A stretch of DNA of 64,000 nt from assembly GCA_949825045.1 (NCBI GenBank), contig OX463818.1, positions 24,196,906 through 24,260,905 of the forward strand, in the 5' to 3' direction. Shown here piece by piece: positions 10,631 through 20,238 of the stretch (within the stretch, counting starts at the first letter, position 1; every line of letters starts with the position of its first letter). Source of the DNA: Argyresthia goedartella. Taxonomy: Eukaryota > Arthropoda > Insecta > Lepidoptera > Argyresthiidae. Both the position numbers and the translations under genes were made by a program. Under the pieces are notes generated by a model that was not told the DNA's origin, made no database searches, and worked only from the letters and a program-made list of their open reading frames with translations.

Positions 10631-11120
10631 CTTTGAATTATACTTTCACCACTTTTACAGTAATCGAACAACGTAAACAAAACTTTTTTTTATAAAGGCG
10701 GATTGTGAAGGATTAAGGAAAGGTCACCACAGATAAAATATTCCTGTATACTTTTACTAATGTGTAAAAATAATCGAATCAAATATTACAATGGTTTCGG
10801 CTATCAATATTCATTATATCACAATAACAGTCATCGATAGTTTTGATTTCAGTAAAACATATAATTTATTGTGACATTTTTTTTAAATATTACGAAAAAT
10901 TCATAAATTTTCATTTAACTTTGTTAAAGTTAAAACTTGAAACATGTTCGTTTTTAATCGACTACGTCATCGTAGCCAATTGTAATGTAATTTCATAATT
11001 ACATTCGATTATTTCGATCTGTGTTCAATTGGCACATTGCGGAAATGCTAAATGCCAATAAATAAATTAAAAAAGTAGCTTGAACAGAAAAGTAGGATTT
11101 TGCTCCCTCTCGTCGTGGAG
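10428..11120. repeat. Second copy of fold-back-type repeat, with (TA)n tract
   Basis: The segment from about 10510 matches 5138-5615 in direct orientation (AATAATTTTGCTCC, CTTTTCACACCGACTATGAGG, ACAGTCATCGATAGTTTTGA), with indels. A (TA)n microsatellite at about 10602-10630 has expanded inside it. The left edge (10428-10490) is an inverted copy of 5735-5810. Confidence 0.65.
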
Positions 11121-11257
11121 CAAAACTTACTTTTCCGAATGAAAGGTGTGAAAAAACTATTTCATTCGCTCTAGTCCGCCCGACCGGCGAGCGGCGGTCG
11201 CTTGGAACACTGGCGGCGGCTAGCCGCAACTGCAACTACCTAGTGCGTAGGCCCACT

Positions 11258-11420
11258 AAGGCGTCTGTGGTCAAGTGGTTACATCGCTCGCCTGTCATAC
11301 AGGATAAGGACACGGAAAACATCGTGAGGAAACCTTCAAACTCAAACTGCGGCGATGGGCTAACTTAGGTCAGCCTCGCAGAATGTGGTATTGAGTCACC
11401 AGCTAACCGGCTCATCCTTC
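11258..11420 (+). repeat. Probable tRNA-derived SINE fragment
   Basis: GTGGTCAAGTGGTTACATCG resembles an RNA polymerase III A box in a tRNA-like head, followed by ATCGTGAGGAAACC, a block I associate with lepidopteran SINE bodies. The B box is degraded. The stretch from here to the exon at 11902 shows no other feature. Confidence 0.4.
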
Positions 11421-11901
11421 AGTTAAACTTTTTTTAACATACTTGTCTTATGTAAAAAAGGGTATAATAAAACAAGCGAATACAAACGTATTGAGTGAAT
11501 CCACCATGAACAGCGGTATTAACTGAAATGAGCGAAAAAAATACTGAATTGCGCGACAACATTTCTAAATTGAGTGACAAAAATACTGAATGATTATCTC
11601 ACGCTACTTGGCTAAATAAAGACTGTCTGGCTGATGTGGTGGGTCGGGGTAGGTGAAGGATACAGGCGCCTTTGACGTTCATATTACATTTTTTGTATTG
11701 GTCAATGACATTACTTTGTTTACAAAATTATTATGATATTAGTTATTTGAGTATAGTCACGCTCAGTTTTTCGTGCAATTGAGTAATTTTGGCCGGCAAA
11801 ATCAGTATTTCGTCAATAAAAAACTGGATTTACGGTCTTACGTTGAAATACTACCTGTAAAGAAAGTCCGCTGTGATTAATGTTGTTCTTATTATGTTTA
11901 G

Positions 11902-12078
11902 GTGCATCAAACACAACGATAAACACCACGACGATGGTTCGAAACAGCTCATTGAAGAGAGATATCCTATCGGGCAGGACAAGTCCCGACAAGAGGGATG
12001 TCCTAGCGGGAAGGTTGAGCCCTGATAAAAGGGCTCCCAGTGTCACCTCGCCTACTAGGGTGTTGCCTACTGGCTCTG
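11902..12078 (+). CDS. Host gene, exon E (founder of a tandem exon array)
   Basis: Acceptor ATTATGTTTAG, donor GTGAGT. Two bases (GT) complete the Gly codon from exon D, then 58 codons, and it ends one base into Gly. It contains two in-tandem 13-residue repeats, RDILSGRTSPDKR and RDVLAGRLSPDKR, each with an SPDK site suited to proline-directed kinases, then a Ser/Thr/Pro tail (VTSPTRVLPTGS). Three further copies of its 3' two thirds follow immediately downstream with a period of about 155-160 bp. This first copy is the only one with a proper acceptor, an unbroken frame and the right phase. Confidence 0.9.
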
Positions 12079-12100
12079 GTGAGTTTTGATATATTATCGT

Positions 12101-12238
12101 AAGAAGCTGGATGAAGAGAGATATCGTATCGGGCAGGATAAGTCCCGACAAGAGAGATGTCCTAGTAGGAAGGTTTAATTCCTGAGAAAAGGTCTCCCAG
12201 TATCAACTCTCCTGCTATGGTGCTGCCTACTGGCTCTG
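12101..12238 (+). pseudogene. Exon E tandem duplicate 2 (broken)
   Basis: Aligns to exon E from its GAAGAGAGATATC block to the GGCTCTG|GTGAG donor, 160 bp downstream. The frame equivalent to exon E hits a TGA where exon E has an SPDK Pro/Asp region (TTTAATTCCTGA). No acceptor in the needed phase. Probably dead, though the donor is preserved. Confidence 0.8.
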
Positions 12239-12260
12239 GTGAGATTTGATATATTATATT

Positions 12261-12397
12261 AAGCAGCTGGATGAAGAGAGATATCCTATCGGGCAGGATG
12301 AGTAAGGACACAAGTGATGTCCTAGCAGGAAGGTTGAGTCCTGAGCAAAGGACTTGCAGTGTCACCTCGCCTGCCATGGTATTGCCTACTGGCTGTG
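12261..12397 (+). pseudogene. Exon E tandem duplicate 3 (frame open, no usable acceptor seen)
   Basis: The frame equivalent to exon E stays open through to the donor (MKRDILSGRMSKDTSDVLAG in translation), and GTGAGT is retained. The upstream AAG/CAG candidates do not give the two-base phase required after exon D. It could be a silent or rarely used exon; I list it as a pseudo-exon. Confidence 0.65.
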
Positions 12398-12415
12398 GTG
12401 AGTTTTGATATATAG

Positions 12416-12552
12416 TAAGCCGCTGGTTGAAGAGACATATCCTATCGGGCAGGATGAGTTCGGACAAGAGGATGTCCAAGCAGGAAGGTTGACTCCTGAG
12501 GAAAGGACACCCATTGTCACCTCACCTGCTAGGCTGTCACCTACTGGCTCTG
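12416..12552 (+). pseudogene. Exon E tandem duplicate 4 (frameshifted)
   Basis: Fourth copy in the array, ending GGCTCTG|GTGAGT. A single-base deletion within the block matching the second 13-residue repeat (AAGAGGATGTCC) shifts the frame into a TGA. The downstream part still resembles exon E closely. Confidence 0.75.
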
Positions 12553-12799
12553 GTGAGTGTTGATATTAGATGGAACAGTTCGTTGAAAAAAATTGCGGGC
12601 AAGGTGACCCTTTACAGAAGTATAATCATAGCGATAAGAATGAATATCAATTACTGATTTGAGTGGTGAAAAATTTATGGTTTCAATTTTTCCCCACTTT
12701 GCAAACAAATTAATATAATTTCGTTCAAATGAATATTTAGCCTCCAAAATGTAGTTCATAAAACTATTTTGACTAAACCTTCGTCTCCTGTTTACCCAG

Positions 12800-12910
12800 G
12801 CTCCGCCCCTTCTATGGCGGCCCCAGCATCCCTACCCAGGAAGACGGGTCTGCCCACCTCGAAACTGAGGCAATACAGTTCGCACCGGGAACTGAACCGG
12901 GTACCGCAAG
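12800..12910 (+). CDS. Host gene, exon F
   Basis: Acceptor CTCCTGTTTACCCAG, donor GTAATC. GC completes the Gly from exon E, then 36 codons: MAAPASLPRKTGLPTSKLRQ followed by YSSHRELNRVPQ. Basic and proline-rich. The SLPRKTGLPTSK run resembles the basic Ser/Pro linkers of microtubule-binding proteins, but that is only a compositional hint. Ends one base into the next codon. Confidence 0.9.
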
Positions 12911-13451
12911 GTAATCATTGAATGAGCTTACTATCCGGTGAAATTAAGTCGGCAACCGCGAGGAATGCGATTTCCCCTCCCTCACTCTCTCTCGCTCATT
13001 CTTGCCCTCGACGCGTCAGTGGGGCAGTGGCCGGACCCTATGACGTCATCAGAGCGAGGGGCCTAGTTTACTTTGGCGTGTGGTACCTGCAGTGTCGACT
13101 AACAGGCTGGTAGGGTAGAGATGAGGAGGAATCAAGCTGCCGACGATGTGAGGGTCCCTAGACCTGGGTGGCCGATATTCATCACTGGTTAGTTCATACC
13201 ATGGGTTGGGACGCGTCCATGAAACTTGAGGTTATTTTGACGATATTCTGACATTCCCCCTCCCACTGGTGACCCCCCCCATCCCTCCCGTAATCTCATG
13301 TCATTTTTCAAAATTTGTCCAATTATCATTGGACAGGCGTTGGATTTTATTTTTATTAATTTTTATTTTGCCAGATTTTAGTCAAGAAACATGTTTAACT
13401 TTAATTTAACCCAATTTTGTCGCAATTATACACTGTACCTATACACAATAT

Positions 13452-13830
13452 TTGCCTAGACCCCCTCTTCCCCACGTGAGATTCGGCTCAACCCACCTCT
13501 CCCCCACATGAGATTCGGCGCGACCCTCTCTCCCCCACGTGAGATTCGGCTCGACCCCCTCTCCCCCACATGAGATTCGGCTCGACCCCCTCTCCCCCAC
13601 ATGATATTCGGCTCGACCCCCTCTCCCCCACATGAGATTCGGCTCGACCCCCTCTCCCCCACATGATATTCGGCTCGACCCCCTCTCCCCCACATGAGAT
13701 TCGGCTCGACCCCCTCTCCCCCACGTGAGATTCGGCTCGACCCCCTCTCCCCCATGTGAGATTCGGCTCGACGCCCTCGCCCCAATATGATATTCGTCTC
13801 GACCTTCTCTCCCCCACGTGAGATTCCTCC
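13452..13830. repeat. GC-rich minisatellite, 31-bp unit, about 12 copies
   Basis: Tandem copies of GATTCGGCTCGACCCCCTCT followed by CCCCCACATGA (unit 31 bp), with point variants (CGTG/CATG, GAGATTC/GATATTC). Because 31 is not a multiple of three, all three minus-strand frames stay open as a Gly/Glu/Arg-rich repeat; that is a by-product and not evidence for a protein. It lies in the intron between exons F and G. Confidence 0.93.
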
Positions 13831-13977
13831 TCCCATTCCACTCCTCCCCCCTAAACACCTCACGTAATTAATAGACGCTCCCTTGCCTCTCTCCCGGGCA
13901 TATTACATGGCCATGAAACATGCACAGTTGTTTTATATAGATCTCTGTTAAATGTGTCTGTTACATGCCTCTTGCAG

Positions 13978-14040
13978 GTTTTTATCTATATAAGTATGAG
14001 AATGCAACCCTAGTGTGGGACTGACACTAGGGTTCTCTCT
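13978..14040 (+). repeat. SINE-tail fragment containing a small palindrome
   Basis: TATCTATATAAGTATG and AACCCTAGTGTGGGACT resemble the 3' body of the tRNA-derived SINE at 51.5 kb and its relatives at 26.4, 32.7 and 33 kb. An 11-bp perfect inverted repeat (14006-14016 with 14024-14034) replaces the expected continuation. Confidence 0.5.
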
Positions 14041-14107
14041 AGAACCAGAAATAGCTTTGTTGTCTCTTTGCAAAAGCGAGCTCATCTCTATTCTATCGTA
14101 TTCACAG

Positions 14108-14229
14108 CAGCAACGAACCCGCCCATACGTCCGTCGTACGGGCTGGCTCGCGGCGGGATGACGCGTCGCGGCGTCTACGCGTCGAACCCCGTGCTGAGCC
14201 CCACGTCGGGTATGGCAAGACCGTTACAG
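14108..14229 (+). CDS. Host gene, exon G (tandem NAGNAG acceptor)
   Basis: The acceptor reads CACAGCAGCAACG, so splicing after either AG is possible, giving one Ala codon more or less without changing frame. Then 40 (or 39) codons: TNPPIRPSYGLARGGMTRRG and VYASNPVLSPTSGMARPLQ, ending in phase 0 before GTATAA. Basic, Pro/Ser-rich. It completes the split codon left by exon F. Confidence 0.9.
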
Positions 14230-14394
14230 GTATAAATGAACAGCTTATATTTAAACGATCACCAAAAACGCAACTATTTTACTAGAAATAAATTCGAAAC
14301 CATCGCCAGAATTAGTAAACGATCACCGAATTGTGTTTGGATAAATGATCACTAAACTTCTTTTTATGTTTTTTGTATAAGTATATGTTTTAAG

Positions 14395-14530
14395 TAATTT
14401 TTGTTGTTCTTACATGTTCAAGCTAACACGAAGTATAAAGGGGGCTTTATCCTTCACCTAAGCTGCCGCAGTATTTTGCCCTGAGATTTTCTGCAACTTT
14501 TGGTGATCATTTACCCATTTTGGGTAGTAA
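14395..14530 (+). repeat. Intronic repeat family, copy 2
   Basis: Same blocks in the same order as 10130-10345 (TTTTTGTTGTTCTTACATGT, AAGCTGCCGCAGTATTTTGC, TTTACCCATTTTGGGTAG). A diverged third copy (CTAACACGAAGAATAAAGG, TTTATCCTTCACTTACC) lies at about 14775-14890. Confidence 0.7.
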
Positions 14531-14576
14531 AAAATTGTTAACAAGCAGAAAGCGCAGATTTATAAGAGAACTTGTC

Positions 14577-14690
14577 TATGAACTGCTATTATTGCACTGT
14601 AGCCCCTGCGAGATTCCGTAAGGCCGTTTCGATGTTTTTGCTTTATGGATTCTCGCAGGCGCTACAGTGCAATAATTGCAGTCCATAAAG
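14577..14690. repeat. Hairpin, about 35-bp arms
   Basis: TATTATTGCACTGTAGC on the left pairs with GCTACAGTGCAATAATT on the right, extending to CCTGCGAGA/TCTCGCAGG, around a loop of about 40 nt. Could be a small MITE or a structured intronic RNA. Confidence 0.6.
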
Positions 14691-15160
14691 CATAAAGCCC
14701 TTAGTTTATAAATAATCACGTGAGATTATAAACTATTGAATTGATTAAATGGTAAACTAGACCGACAGTGTTTAAAATTTATGTTTCTTTTGTTCTTATG
14801 TGACAACCTAACACGAAGAATAAAGGGGTTGAACGAAGCGAATCCTTCTTTATCCTTCACTTACCCTGAACCACCACTTTGCCCTGGTATTTCGATAGCA
14901 ATTCATGTTTAAACCTGTTCACAATTTAAAGGTTGATTATAAACTAACGAAAATTAATACGTTATGTTTTGATCAGTACGGCACAGTTTACTATTAACCG
15001 ATGGTTTATAGGTACAATCTCGCGAGATTTCGTGAGTTTATAAACTGACTGTTTTCACAATCTTACGGTGACATATAAAAGTGAATCAGTAACAACTCAA
15101 CACGCTTACTTACAGTTTTGTGCAATATTGTATGTGTATTGTCTTGTGCATAATTTCTAG

Positions 15161-15268
15161 AGTCAAGAGCCAGAGCCAGAGAAACCGAGGCCGATGCCAG
15201 CGCTCGTGCGGCAGGGAACGGAAACTCTACGTCCGCGACCACAGAGCCAGCTTGTGGCTCCTAAAGAC
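15161..15268 (+). CDS. Host gene, exon H
   Basis: Acceptor TAATTTCTAG, donor GTAAGT; 36 codons in phase 0 at both ends: SQEPEPEKPRPMPALVRQGT and ETLRPRPQSQLVAPKD. Proline- and arginine-rich. The LVRQGT element is echoed in exon I (TTRQGS). Being symmetric (0-0), the exon could be skipped without a frameshift. Confidence 0.87.
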
Positions 15269-15907
15269 GTAAGTATAGGAATCTCTGTGGTATTAGTGTG
15301 GTCTGTGTTTGTATGTGTGTGTGTTGTAATGTAATACCCCGTTTTACTTAGGTGCAAGGTAATAATTTTGTATTTTTGTCCTTAAAATAATAGTGTGTAC
15401 TGTTTACCATGATATGATTAAATAATACTTAATGTAGTCTGAAAAGATATAAATGTTAATAAGCTTAGTTGAGTAAGGGCACTAATTCCATAATTACTAA
15501 TTATTGCGCCGTTACTCTATAATAACCCATAACACGTCCCTGTGTGCGTAACAGACACCATGACATGTGTGTGAACACTCTGGAAGCATGAATAATTACG
15601 CATAGATAGCGTTAGTGAGTTGATTTGTCAAGTGACTCTTATGAACAATGATATAAAGATCATTTCATCTGGACTCGCATAATTTTTCCCTCTGCTAATT
15701 ATTCATGCTATTACGGATGATTGCTTGAAGACCAAATAAACTTTACAAACATTTTGAAATAAATTTGAGTGTAAAACTAGCTCAATTTTGCATCCGGCCG
15801 GCCCTGACAGCCAGTTCCAGAAACAATCTTTAAATATTAAAGTCTCATTAAACGCTAATGGAAGTAACTTCAAGGCGTCATGTCATGTCATGAACATTAT
15901 GTACCGG

Positions 15908-16022
15908 TAAAAGGGGCTAATTGGAATTGAGGAGCTAATTGGAACTAATACAAAATGCAGAGATTTGGCTGCATTTTCTATTAGTTCCAATTAGCCCCTA
16001 AATTCCAATTAGACCCCTTTTA
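15908..16022. repeat. Near-perfect 115-bp hairpin
   Basis: The arm 15908-15960 (AAAAGGGGCTAATTGGAATT...) folds on 15969-16022 (...AATTAGACCCCTTTTA) across an 8-nt loop (AGATTTGG). Within each arm a GGGGCTAATTGGAA-like block is itself repeated. Intronic, between exons H and I. A MITE or a hairpin-RNA precursor are both possible. Confidence 0.75.
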
Positions 16023-16202
16023 CGTAATCAGAAATAAGAGCCAAGTTCTATCAAAAAATAAATACACATGGAACTGACACGCCATTAGCGGTGCCTTAAA
16101 ATTCAAAGATAGTTATTGTAACTGGCTGTATGTAACACAAATCACGTCTATAGTAGGGAGAAGTAGGTATTTAAAATTATGAAAACAATGAAATGTACTA
16201 GG

Positions 16203-17690
16203 TTGGGCCATAAGTTTTGTCACATACAATAAATGAAATAAATGTCACAAAAATCTCTGAAATACAAATATTTATATATCAAACGAAAGGTTACAAAATA
16301 CAGATTTAAACTATTCAAAATGACCTCCCCTATTTTCGATACAAGCTTTTAATTTTCGCGGCCAATCATCGATAGAATCTAGAAATAGATAGCACGCACG
16401 ACATCCATTTATTTATTTATTATTTATATTAAATATTTGTGCCATTACAGCAGATGCCAAATCGACACAAATATACGCAGATTCAATTACATAATGATAG
16501 ATAATTTATAATAGAGTGACATCACAATCATCCATTCATCTCACAGAACCTGCCACATTCTCGCCCTCCAAGCATCACCAAAGTGATCATTCAGCGGTGC
16601 CATCCATGTCAATATTGGCCACTGCTTTAATCAGGGATGCTTTGAGAGACTCCAAATTGCAATAAGGTTTAGCCCAGACTTCCTCCTCTAAATACTGCCA
16701 TATTTTATAATCCAATGGATTCAAGTCTGGACTCGAGGAGGGCCAGTCTTCGTGCCTGATAAAGTCGATTCAACGGGAGGAGAGCCAATTTTGAGTTGTT
16801 TTTGCCTTATGAGCTGGTGCAGAGTCCTGCTGGAATACCCAGTGTCTATTTATGAGCATTATCTGGTAAAGAGGTTCCACAAGGTTTGTTAGGACTGTGT
16901 TTTCGTATACGAGTGCACTTGTTTTAACTCCTTTTTCACAAAAATACACCTCAGTTGGGCCCGAATAGGATTCTCCAAGCCAAACCATGAATGACGAAGG
17001 ATGGTGACCACGCAGAACACGTGGGATAAGTCTGCTCGCTTCTTCACTGTTATGCGCATACACTCTATCATGCTGTTTGTTAAAGCTTTCCTCGACGTCA
17101 AAATTTTTTTTTTTCCGGTAAAAGGATTTCGCGGTATTTTTTCCGCATATCCCTTTAGCCAGACTCGGGATCTATCGAGCCCGATTTTCTTCAGTGGTGA
17201 GTTAAGCAAATGTGCAGTTTATTTTCGGTAAGCTCGTAGTCCAAGGTCTTCATTCAATGCCCTTTTAATTGGAGTTCTACTTAACCTCATCTGGAGAGCC
17301 CACAGTTTTTGCTTCCGAACGGGATTTATTTGTATTAGCGCCTTCACTGCTTTGATGACTGCTGGAGTCCGTACAGTACGAGGACGACCGCTCCTCTGCT
17401 TATCTTCTATAATCTACTCTTCTCTGAATCGATACATGACCGATAAACGAACCTCAATGTTATTTTAAATATTTTCAGCAGTTTGAAAATCTCAGTTGTC
17501 GCTTGACTGCAGCGATGCAATGCAATAACCGCGACTCTATCGTCTTTTCGCGTCCACTCCATTTTTTTAAATAAAGAAAATTACAGAAAACCTATGAATT
17601 TAGTTTCTTAAAATATTCGTAATTCGAACGCCCATATTTATTTTTGGTTCGCGTTCTAAATTCGAAGGTAAGTGACAAAACTTATGGCCC
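16203..17690 (-). mobile_element. Mariner/Tc1-group transposon with DD37D spacing, degenerate
   Basis: Terminal inverted repeats GGGCCATAAGTTTTGTCAC (left) and GTGACAAAACTTATGGCCC (right) mark both ends, with TA near each edge. Minus-strand frames read WVFQQDSAPAHKAKTTQNWL and DWPSSSPDLNPLDYKIWQYL, with 37 residues between the second and third catalytic Asp, plus the upstream MVWLGESYSGPTEVYF block. A stop falls between those blocks and there are several frameshifts, so it is inactive. It carries a separate insertion at 16409-16607. Lies in the intron between exons H and I. Confidence 0.88.
16409..16607. mobile_element. 199-bp insertion inside the mariner, with 7-bp target duplication
   Basis: CATCCAT is present immediately before (16402-16408) and at the end (16601-16607). 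The mariner coding frame resumes on both sides, with the C-terminal block downstream and the transposase body upstream. The insert begins TTATTTATTTATTATTTAT, as an A-rich tail in the reverse direction would, suggesting a short retroposon in minus orientation. Family unknown. Confidence 0.7.
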
Positions 17691-18159
17691 GACCCATGTA
17701 TGAAGTGACAGTTGTCAAAAATCCTAAGTCTTCAAACCTAACCATGGATTCCTTTTTCATAGAGTATTTTATATTTTAGTTTTATTTGTTGCCTGCACAT
17801 CGACAACTGTCATCTTTGTTAACATTATTTTATATACCTACTTGTCTGACATACACGACCATTTTTAACGCATCGAGGTAGTAAGCGTCTTTTCCAGAAA
17901 ACTTAATGTACAAACAGTCTGTTCAAAAATATGTACTATTTTTGTAGACTAATCCAGCTAACACTTGTGCAGGCTGTACAGTTAGATATCTTAACTACAC
18001 CATTACAGTGGCCCTAAGGTCTTTGCAACCAGGCCATAAAATATTTTAAAAAAAACACCATTTTGTAATGACACCATACAATAATTTAAGGTCAGTTCAA
18101 ACCGCTTACTTTTTCGACACGTCAAATGTCCGTGCTCACCGCTCTCTCCGTAACACTAG

Positions 18160-18234
18160 TTGCGCGCCGGCCCCGGAATTATGGCGGTGCCGACGTGCGT
18201 GCCCGTAACGACGAGACAAGGCTCCGTCATTCCT
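18160..18234 (+). CDS. Host gene, exon I (SxIP motif)
   Basis: Acceptor GTAACACTAG, donor GTGAGT; 25 codons, phase 0 at both ends: LRAGPGIMAVPTCVPVTTRQ then GSVIP. The S-V-I-P motif preceded by Arg and followed in exon J by Ala/Pro/Arg fits the SxIP consensus of proteins that bind EB-family microtubule tip proteins. The motif ends exactly at the exon boundary. Confidence 0.8.
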
Positions 18235-18398
18235 GTGAGTAATGCTTATTTGTCTAAAGAATAGAGTCAGCAACGAAATGAATGTGGCCGGCCACATACT
18301 AAATTAATGTGCAGCCAGCCACTTCCGTTTCTTACTATACACGGTGTAGGTTTCACAGCCATATGACTTAACTTAGAAACTGAGTTCGGGATGAAATT

Positions 18399-19501
18399 TA
18401 GAGATGCAACGAATATTCGGCAACTATTCGATATGCGGCCTCTTCGGCCACTTTTTCTATTATTCGGTATTCGGCCGAATGTTGTAAAATATTCGGCTGG
18501 TAAACGATGAAAATCGTGATAAATAAAATCGAACAAATATAAAAACTTCTGAAATAAATTAGCACGAAGGTAACTAAAGTGACAAGCAATAACAAGTTAA
18601 TACAAGCCATTTAAATGGTGTAATTTTCATCCTATTAGACAATTAGACATAATGAAGAGAGAATGCGTGTTTTGACAAGGTTAGTTTGGGAATAAAACAT
18701 AAATGGGGTTCGCAACGAATCTGTCACCCGCGACATATAAACTACCTACATTTTTATGTGCATATTCGTAATATGTAATGTAATATACTTTATTGCACAA
18801 AACAGTGAAAACGAAACAAATATAAAGGAAATAACATGTACAAAGGCGAGCTTATCTCTAGCAAGATATTTCTTCCAGCAAACCTAGATTGGAGCGGAAA
18901 AAAATAAACTAAAGGTAGAACTATGTGCACAACAATAAAAATGTTAATAAATAATAAACTTCTTAACAATATCTACATAGTACTAAAAATAATGATATAT
19001 ATAAATGTGTAATATACATAAATAGTAGATACAAATAAATACTAATACTCATCATGGAAGAGTGTTCTTTCAAACGACTTTTAAAAGTGTGAATTGACGG
19101 ACTGTCTCTGATAGCGCAGGGGAGTTTGTTCCAGAGACAGACAGCTCGTAATCTGGACCCATTCTCATAAGCGGCAGTGTTATGTTGCGGAATTGTAAGT
19201 AGTGACCGAGTGTGAGATCTCCGTGGCCTATCCGAAGGCAGAAAAACGAAACGATCCCGTAAAAAGCCATGATAGCGTTACATAAAATATTGAAGAGGCA
19301 AATGAGGATATGGGAATCCCGTCGAAGGCGAATCGGGAGCCATTTCAACTCTTTACGATACTCCGAGACGTGGTCAAACTTGCGCAGACCGAAAACAAAC
19401 CGAATCCCGAGGTTTTGAAGTCGCCGAATATTCGGCGCTTCGTCCAAGAACGAGGCCGAATATTCGATATGCGGCCAAGTCACTATTCGATGCATCTCTA
19501 T
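18399..19501. repeat. Terminal-inverted-repeat element built of ATTCGG motifs
   Basis: The left end AGAGATGCAACGAATATTCGG is mirrored by CACTATTCGATGCATCTCT at the right end, and both sub-terminal regions are packed with CGAATATTCGG palindromes and TCGATATGCGGCC. I recall similar ATTCGG-rich non-autonomous elements in moths. A LINE fragment (18766-19420) lies inside. No clear target duplication. Confidence 0.55.
18766..19420 (-). mobile_element. LINE 3' fragment ending in (ATTAC)n
   Basis: Minus-strand frames read RRLQNLGIRFVFGLRKFDHV and KELKWLPIRLRRDSHIL, then after a frameshift LWNKLPCAIRDSPSIHTFK, the C-terminal region after the reverse transcriptase in jockey-like LINEs. The 3' end (about 18766) has an AATAAAG signal and ATTAC repeats. 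The same 3' end occurs in + orientation at 29035. Confidence 0.75.
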
Positions 19502-20147
19502 TGTAAATTGTAGATGTCGCCCCTCCCGTCCGTTTTGCTAACGCAGGGATCTCCCAGTTAAGAGCGTTATGGGTGTAGTTATGTATTTTGTTGGTTATGT
19601 CATTGGGTAGGGTTGTGGTGTGGGGTGGTGGCTTTTTCCTCACATTGGAGCTGCTGGACCCTGGGGGAGTTGTCGCGAAAGGTGAGGGACATAGTTACAC
19701 ACAGCACATAGCTCTGTCCCTCACTTCCCCGCGTCAACACTCCCCGCGGGGTCGGCATGCGGGTGCTGGACGGCAAATCACTAATTATTTATTAAAACTT
19801 TATCTATGTACAGTCCAACATTTAAAAAAGCTCACCACTATTATACAACTATCTCGCAGGCACGTTCAATATTGCTATATTAAGTACATCTCTAGTTTGC
19901 TGAGCTATAGCTTTAATTCCAAAAAATTGGCACAAAATGTATAATAATAATAATAAATTCCCCTTATTAATAGCCTTTATAGTGTAGTATTTGTGGCCAG
20001 TATATGAAACCCTAACACGTTGCCAGTCTAGTATATGTCGGGTATCGTAACAACTTGTACAGAAATGCATTAAATTGAATGCACGGACAGTCAAAGTGCT
20101 TATTCTAAATCTGTTTTGTTGTAATGTATTTTGATGATACTTTCCAG

Positions 20148-20238
20148 GCGCCTGCACCCCGACCTTACTCGGTAGCCGGAGCGTCACAGCTGCGAGTGAG
20201 CAGAGCCTCTTCAGCGAGTATTACGAAGCCGGCTCCAG
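20148..20238 (+). CDS. Host gene, exon J
   Basis: Acceptor GATACTTTCCAG, donor GTAATA. It continues exon I in phase 0: APAPRPYSVAGASQLRVSRA then SSASITKPAP, ending one base into the next codon. Pro/Ser/Arg-rich; it provides the proline- and arginine-containing flank downstream of the SVIP motif. Confidence 0.87.

Noticed and set aside
11813..12479. Minus-strand frames of about 105-112 codons with LLSGL-type repeats
   Set aside because: Antisense shadows of the tandem exon E copies.
13439..13863. Long Gly/Glu/Arg-rich frames on the minus strand (up to 139 codons)
   Set aside because: They are three registers of a 31-bp minisatellite; a stop-free unit not divisible by three opens all frames.
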